Of a DNA stretch of 64,000 bases, positions 62,002 through 64,000 are shown piece after piece (the first letter of the stretch is position 1; every line of letters begins with the position of its first letter). Origin of the DNA: Opitutia bacterium. GTDB lineage: Bacteria; Verrucomicrobiota; Verrucomicrobiia; Opitutales; T3Sed10-336. Location of the stretch: contig PWMU01000026.1 in assembly GCA_003558065.1 (NCBI GenBank), forward strand, positions 1 through 64,000, given 5' to 3'. A model generated the notes under the pieces. That model saw only the letters and a list, made by a program, of their open reading frames with translations. It was not told the origin of the DNA and searched no databases. The position numbers and the translations under genes are program-made.

Positions 62002-63264
62002 ATGGCAGAGTTAACAGGAAATTGCTTGGTCGCCCAGTCCGGGGGGCCTACCTGCGTGATTAATTCGAGCCTCGCCGGGGCCGTCTCGGAAGCGCTCAAT
62101 TATGAGTGCATCGAGGAAATCTACGGAGGGTTGAGCGGGGTTTTGGGAATCCTCAACGAGGAGTTCGTGGATCTTGCCGCCGAATCCCAGCAGACAATTC
62201 GCGGTTTGCGTTACACGCCGGGCGCGGCCCTGGGGACCTGCCGCTACAAGTTGAAGAAGCAACAGGATTTTGACCGGATTCTTCAGGTTTTTGAAGCGCA
62301 CAATATCCGCTACTTCTTTTACGCGGGCGGCAACGACTCCCAGGATTCGGCGGATAAGATTTCGAAACTGGCCGACCAGCGCGGCTACGATCTGCGCGTG
62401 ATCGGGATTCCCAAGACGATCGACAACGACCTGGTGCACACCGACCACTGTCCGGGATACGGAAGCGTGATCAAGCACATCTGCACCACCGTTCGAGAGA
62501 CGGCCTGCGACAACGCGGCGATGGGGCAGGGGGATTTTGTGTCCATCCTTGAAGTGATGGGGCGCAGTTCCGGCTGGATCGCCGCCGGCGCGGCCCTGGC
62601 CAAGGGGAGGGACCAGCCGCACGATCCGCCCCACCTGATCTACCTGCCCGAAGTGGCGTTCTCGCCGGAAAAATTCGTCGAAGACGTGCAGCGGGTGCTG
62701 CGGAGGGAGAAGTATTGCCTGATCGTGGTCGGCGAAGGCCTCGTCGATAAGGACGGGAACTACGTTTCGACCACGTCCGCCGGGACGGACAGCTTCGGGC
62801 ACGCTGCGTTGGGCGGCGCCGGCGATTACCTGAGGAATCTTCTCGAAGAGAACGTTTCGGGGATAAAAGCGCGTGCCGCCAGGCTCGGTTATATCCAGCG
62901 CGCCGCCGCCAGCCATCTTTCCAAGACCGACAGCGACGAGGCTTTTCTCGTCGGCCAGGCCGCCGTTCGCGCGGCCATCAACGGCGAGACCGATAAAATG
63001 GTCACCCTGCTCCGCGGCGATTCGGAACAGTACACCTGCGAAACCGGTTTGGCACCGCTGGCCGAGGTGGCCAACGGGGTCAAGGAACTGCCCAGGGACT
63101 GGGTGCATGAGGATGGGGTGAGTATGAACCACCAGTTCTATAAATACGCCCTGCCCCTGATTCAGGGCGAGGTCCCTATCCCCTATGAAAACGGGCTGCC
63201 CCAGTTCGTTAAGCTCAAGAAGGAACGAGTGAAGAAGCGCTTGGAAGCGTATTCGGTCGAGTAG
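62002..63264 (+). CDS. 6-phosphofructokinase, pyrophosphate-dependent type
   Basis: A 420-aa phosphofructokinase of glycolysis/gluconeogenesis. It starts NCLVAQSGGPTCVINSSLAG. The phosphoryl-donor site reads AGGNDSQDSA (Asn111-Asp112), where ATP enzymes have GGDGS, and the catalytic loop is GIPKTIDNDLVHTDHCPGYGS with Lys138 in the PKTIDND form. Asp in the second donor position together with the Lys is the established PPi-type signature; Asn111 replaces the Asp of the common GGDDS. MGRSSGWIAAGAAL and the later fructose-6-P-binding VVGEGLVDKDG are present. A PPi-dependent, reversible enzyme is predicted. The gene stands alone, divergent from hit. Confidence 0.88.
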   Translation: MAELTGNCLVAQSGGPTCVINSSLAGAVSEALNYECIEEIYGGLSGVLGILNEEFVDLAAESQQTIRGLRYTPGAALGTCRYKLKKQQDFDRILQVFEAHNIRYFFYAGGNDSQDSADKISKLADQRGYDLRVIGIPKTIDNDLVHTDHCPGYGSVIKHICTTVRETACDNAAMGQGDFVSILEVMGRSSGWIAAGAALAKGRDQPHDPPHLIYLPEVAFSPEKFVEDVQRVLRREKYCLIVVGEGLVDKDGNYVSTTSAGTDSFGHAALGGAGDYLRNLLEENVSGIKARAARLGYIQRAAASHLSKTDSDEAFLVGQAAVRAAINGETDKMVTLLRGDSEQYTCETGLAPLAEVANGVKELPRDWVHEDGVSMNHQFYKYALPLIQGEVPIPYENGLPQFVKLKKERVKKRLEAYSVE

Positions 63265-63482
63265 TGCAGGTGGCCGCTTCCCGCCGGCCTGTCGGCCGGT
63301 GATGAAGTCGTATTCCGCCTCCCCGGATTAACCGGTCCGGTTGAAGGACTTGCGGGTGAGCGACTCGCAGCGCGGGCGCAGTCCTACTGAAGTCGATGAT
63401 TTCATCAAATTGATGAGTCACTCATCGCGTCTTCTCCGTCGATCTCGAGCTATCCCGCGGCCGCGGGAGCGTCGACGCTCCG

Positions 63483-64000
63483 TCACGCCAGCGCCTCGTG
63501 CAGGGTGACGATGCTTCCGGTCATGGAGCGGGCGCGTACCTCGCGAAATCCGGCGGATTCGATTTCCGCGGTGATTCGCGCCGCCGGAGGAAAGCCTTCA
63601 ATGGAGGTGTTGAGGTAGCGGTATGCGGCTACGTCGCCGCTGATCCAGCCGGCCAGGCACGGCAGGACATGCCGGAGGTAGGGAAAATAGAAAGGCCGGA
63701 TCCAGCGGGCGGGCTGGGTGAACTCCAGTACGAACAGGCGGCCGGTGTCCGGTTTGAGGCAACGGCGCATTTCTCGAAGTCCCTTTGCCCGGTTGGCCAG
63801 GTTGCGCAGACCGAATGAGATCGTTACGGCGTCGGCTGAACCGTCGTCCAGAGGCAACTCCAGGATGTCGCCGAAGGCGAAGTTCAAATTCGGACAGGAG
63901 GCGCGGCGCTGTTTTTTCTTTTCGGCTTCCTCGAGCATCGGCCGGCAGAAGTCGAGTCCGACGATCTCGACTTCATCGGTCAGAGCCCGGCGGAGCGCGA
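63483..64000 (-). CDS. UbiE/MenG-type quinone methyltransferase, C-terminal part (5' truncated by window edge)
   Basis: The minus-strand frame is open from 64000 to the stop at 63483, giving about 172 codons of a class I methyltransferase. It includes VGLDFCRPMLEEAEKKK (motif II region), FAFGDILELPLDDGSADAVTISFGLRNLANRAKGLREM, LFVLEFTQPARWIRPFYFPYLRHVLPCLAGWISGD and YRYLNTSIEGFP. The last two blocks are diagnostic of the UbiE/COQ5/MenG family, which methylates demethylmenaquinone or a ubiquinone precursor. Motif I lies upstream beyond the window. Menaquinone is likely in this lineage. It converges with the PFK gene. Confidence 0.92.
   Translation of the reverse strand, partial: ALRRALTDEVEIVGLDFCRPMLEEAEKKKQRRASCPNLNFAFGDILELPLDDGSADAVTISFGLRNLANRAKGLREMRRCLKPDTGRLFVLEFTQPARWIRPFYFPYLRHVLPCLAGWISGDVAAYRYLNTSIEGFPPAARITAEIESAGFREVRARSMTGSIVTLHEALA

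Noticed and set aside
63412-63426. 15-nt near-palindrome gatgagt-c-actcatc in the convergent PFK/ubiE gap
   Set aside because: It is perfect but short and lies away from any promoter. It could be chance or a transcript-end element; no gene or regulator is tied to it.

Overview
The window is GC-rich, densely coded bacterial chromosome. Gene content points to a Gram-negative member of Verrucomicrobiota, probably Opitutae/Puniceicoccales-like. The signs are a Kdo transferase, secreted BNR and GH99-like polysaccharide enzymes, a prepilin-like protein with a C-terminal VGFVDGHIEFL segment, a PPi-type phosphofructokinase, DUF3127, ExbD pairs with an FQMAPMIDMVFLL-type N-terminus, and fused KorA. 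This placement is inferred from family content only. I see no rRNA, CRISPR array, insertion sequence or prophage. One tRNA (Pro, TGG) is present.

Layout: (a) 1-8.6 kb: the end of smc, a 6-phosphogluconolactonase/aldo-keto reductase pair, a DsbD-like reductase, a hypothetical protein, an EVE protein, two very small ORFs, a PIN/TRAM protein and a CPBP protease. (b) 8.6-16.5 kb: a probable DUF432-MscS pair, then a secreted carbohydrate block (a BNR plus six-hairpin fusion, a GH99-like/CBM9-like protein, a lone prepilin-like protein). (c) 16.7-30.1 kb: a methyltransferase beside tRNA-Pro, LysM and NUDIX proteins, serC-hisA, a disulfide oxidoreductase, an amidohydrolase broken by an in-frame TGA, a three-gene envelope cluster of unknown role, DUF3127, a PhyH-like dioxygenase and two exbD genes without exbB. 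(d) 30.4-39 kb: korAB, mtaB, a type I phosphodiesterase, an alpha/beta hydrolase, a PfkB kinase and coaE. (e) 39.1-46.8 kb: rho followed by a type IV pilus motor run pilB-pilT-pilB-pilC. (f) 47-52.1 kb: a YhaM-like exonuclease, an isochorismatase-family hydrolase, a hypothetical protein, rpoN, a Ser/Thr kinase and an IscA-type Fe-S protein. (g) 52.5-59.4 kb: the translation operon nusA-infB-rbfA-nrnA-truB-ribF. (h) 59.4-64 kb: a receiver-only response regulator, Kdo transferase, HIT protein, PPi-type PFK and the end of a ubiE/menG-type methyltransferase.

Housekeeping operons (nusA to ribF; rho/pil) are tightly spaced, with start/stop overlaps suggesting translational coupling. The less ordinary parts are the fused polysaccharide enzyme with its GH99-like neighbour, the unknown envelope cluster at 23.3-27.7 kb, the nonsense codon at 23,048, two tiny ORFs ahead of the PIN/TRAM gene, and several strong inverted repeats placed at start codons or gene ends. 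All functions are read from motifs by eye; no database search was possible.
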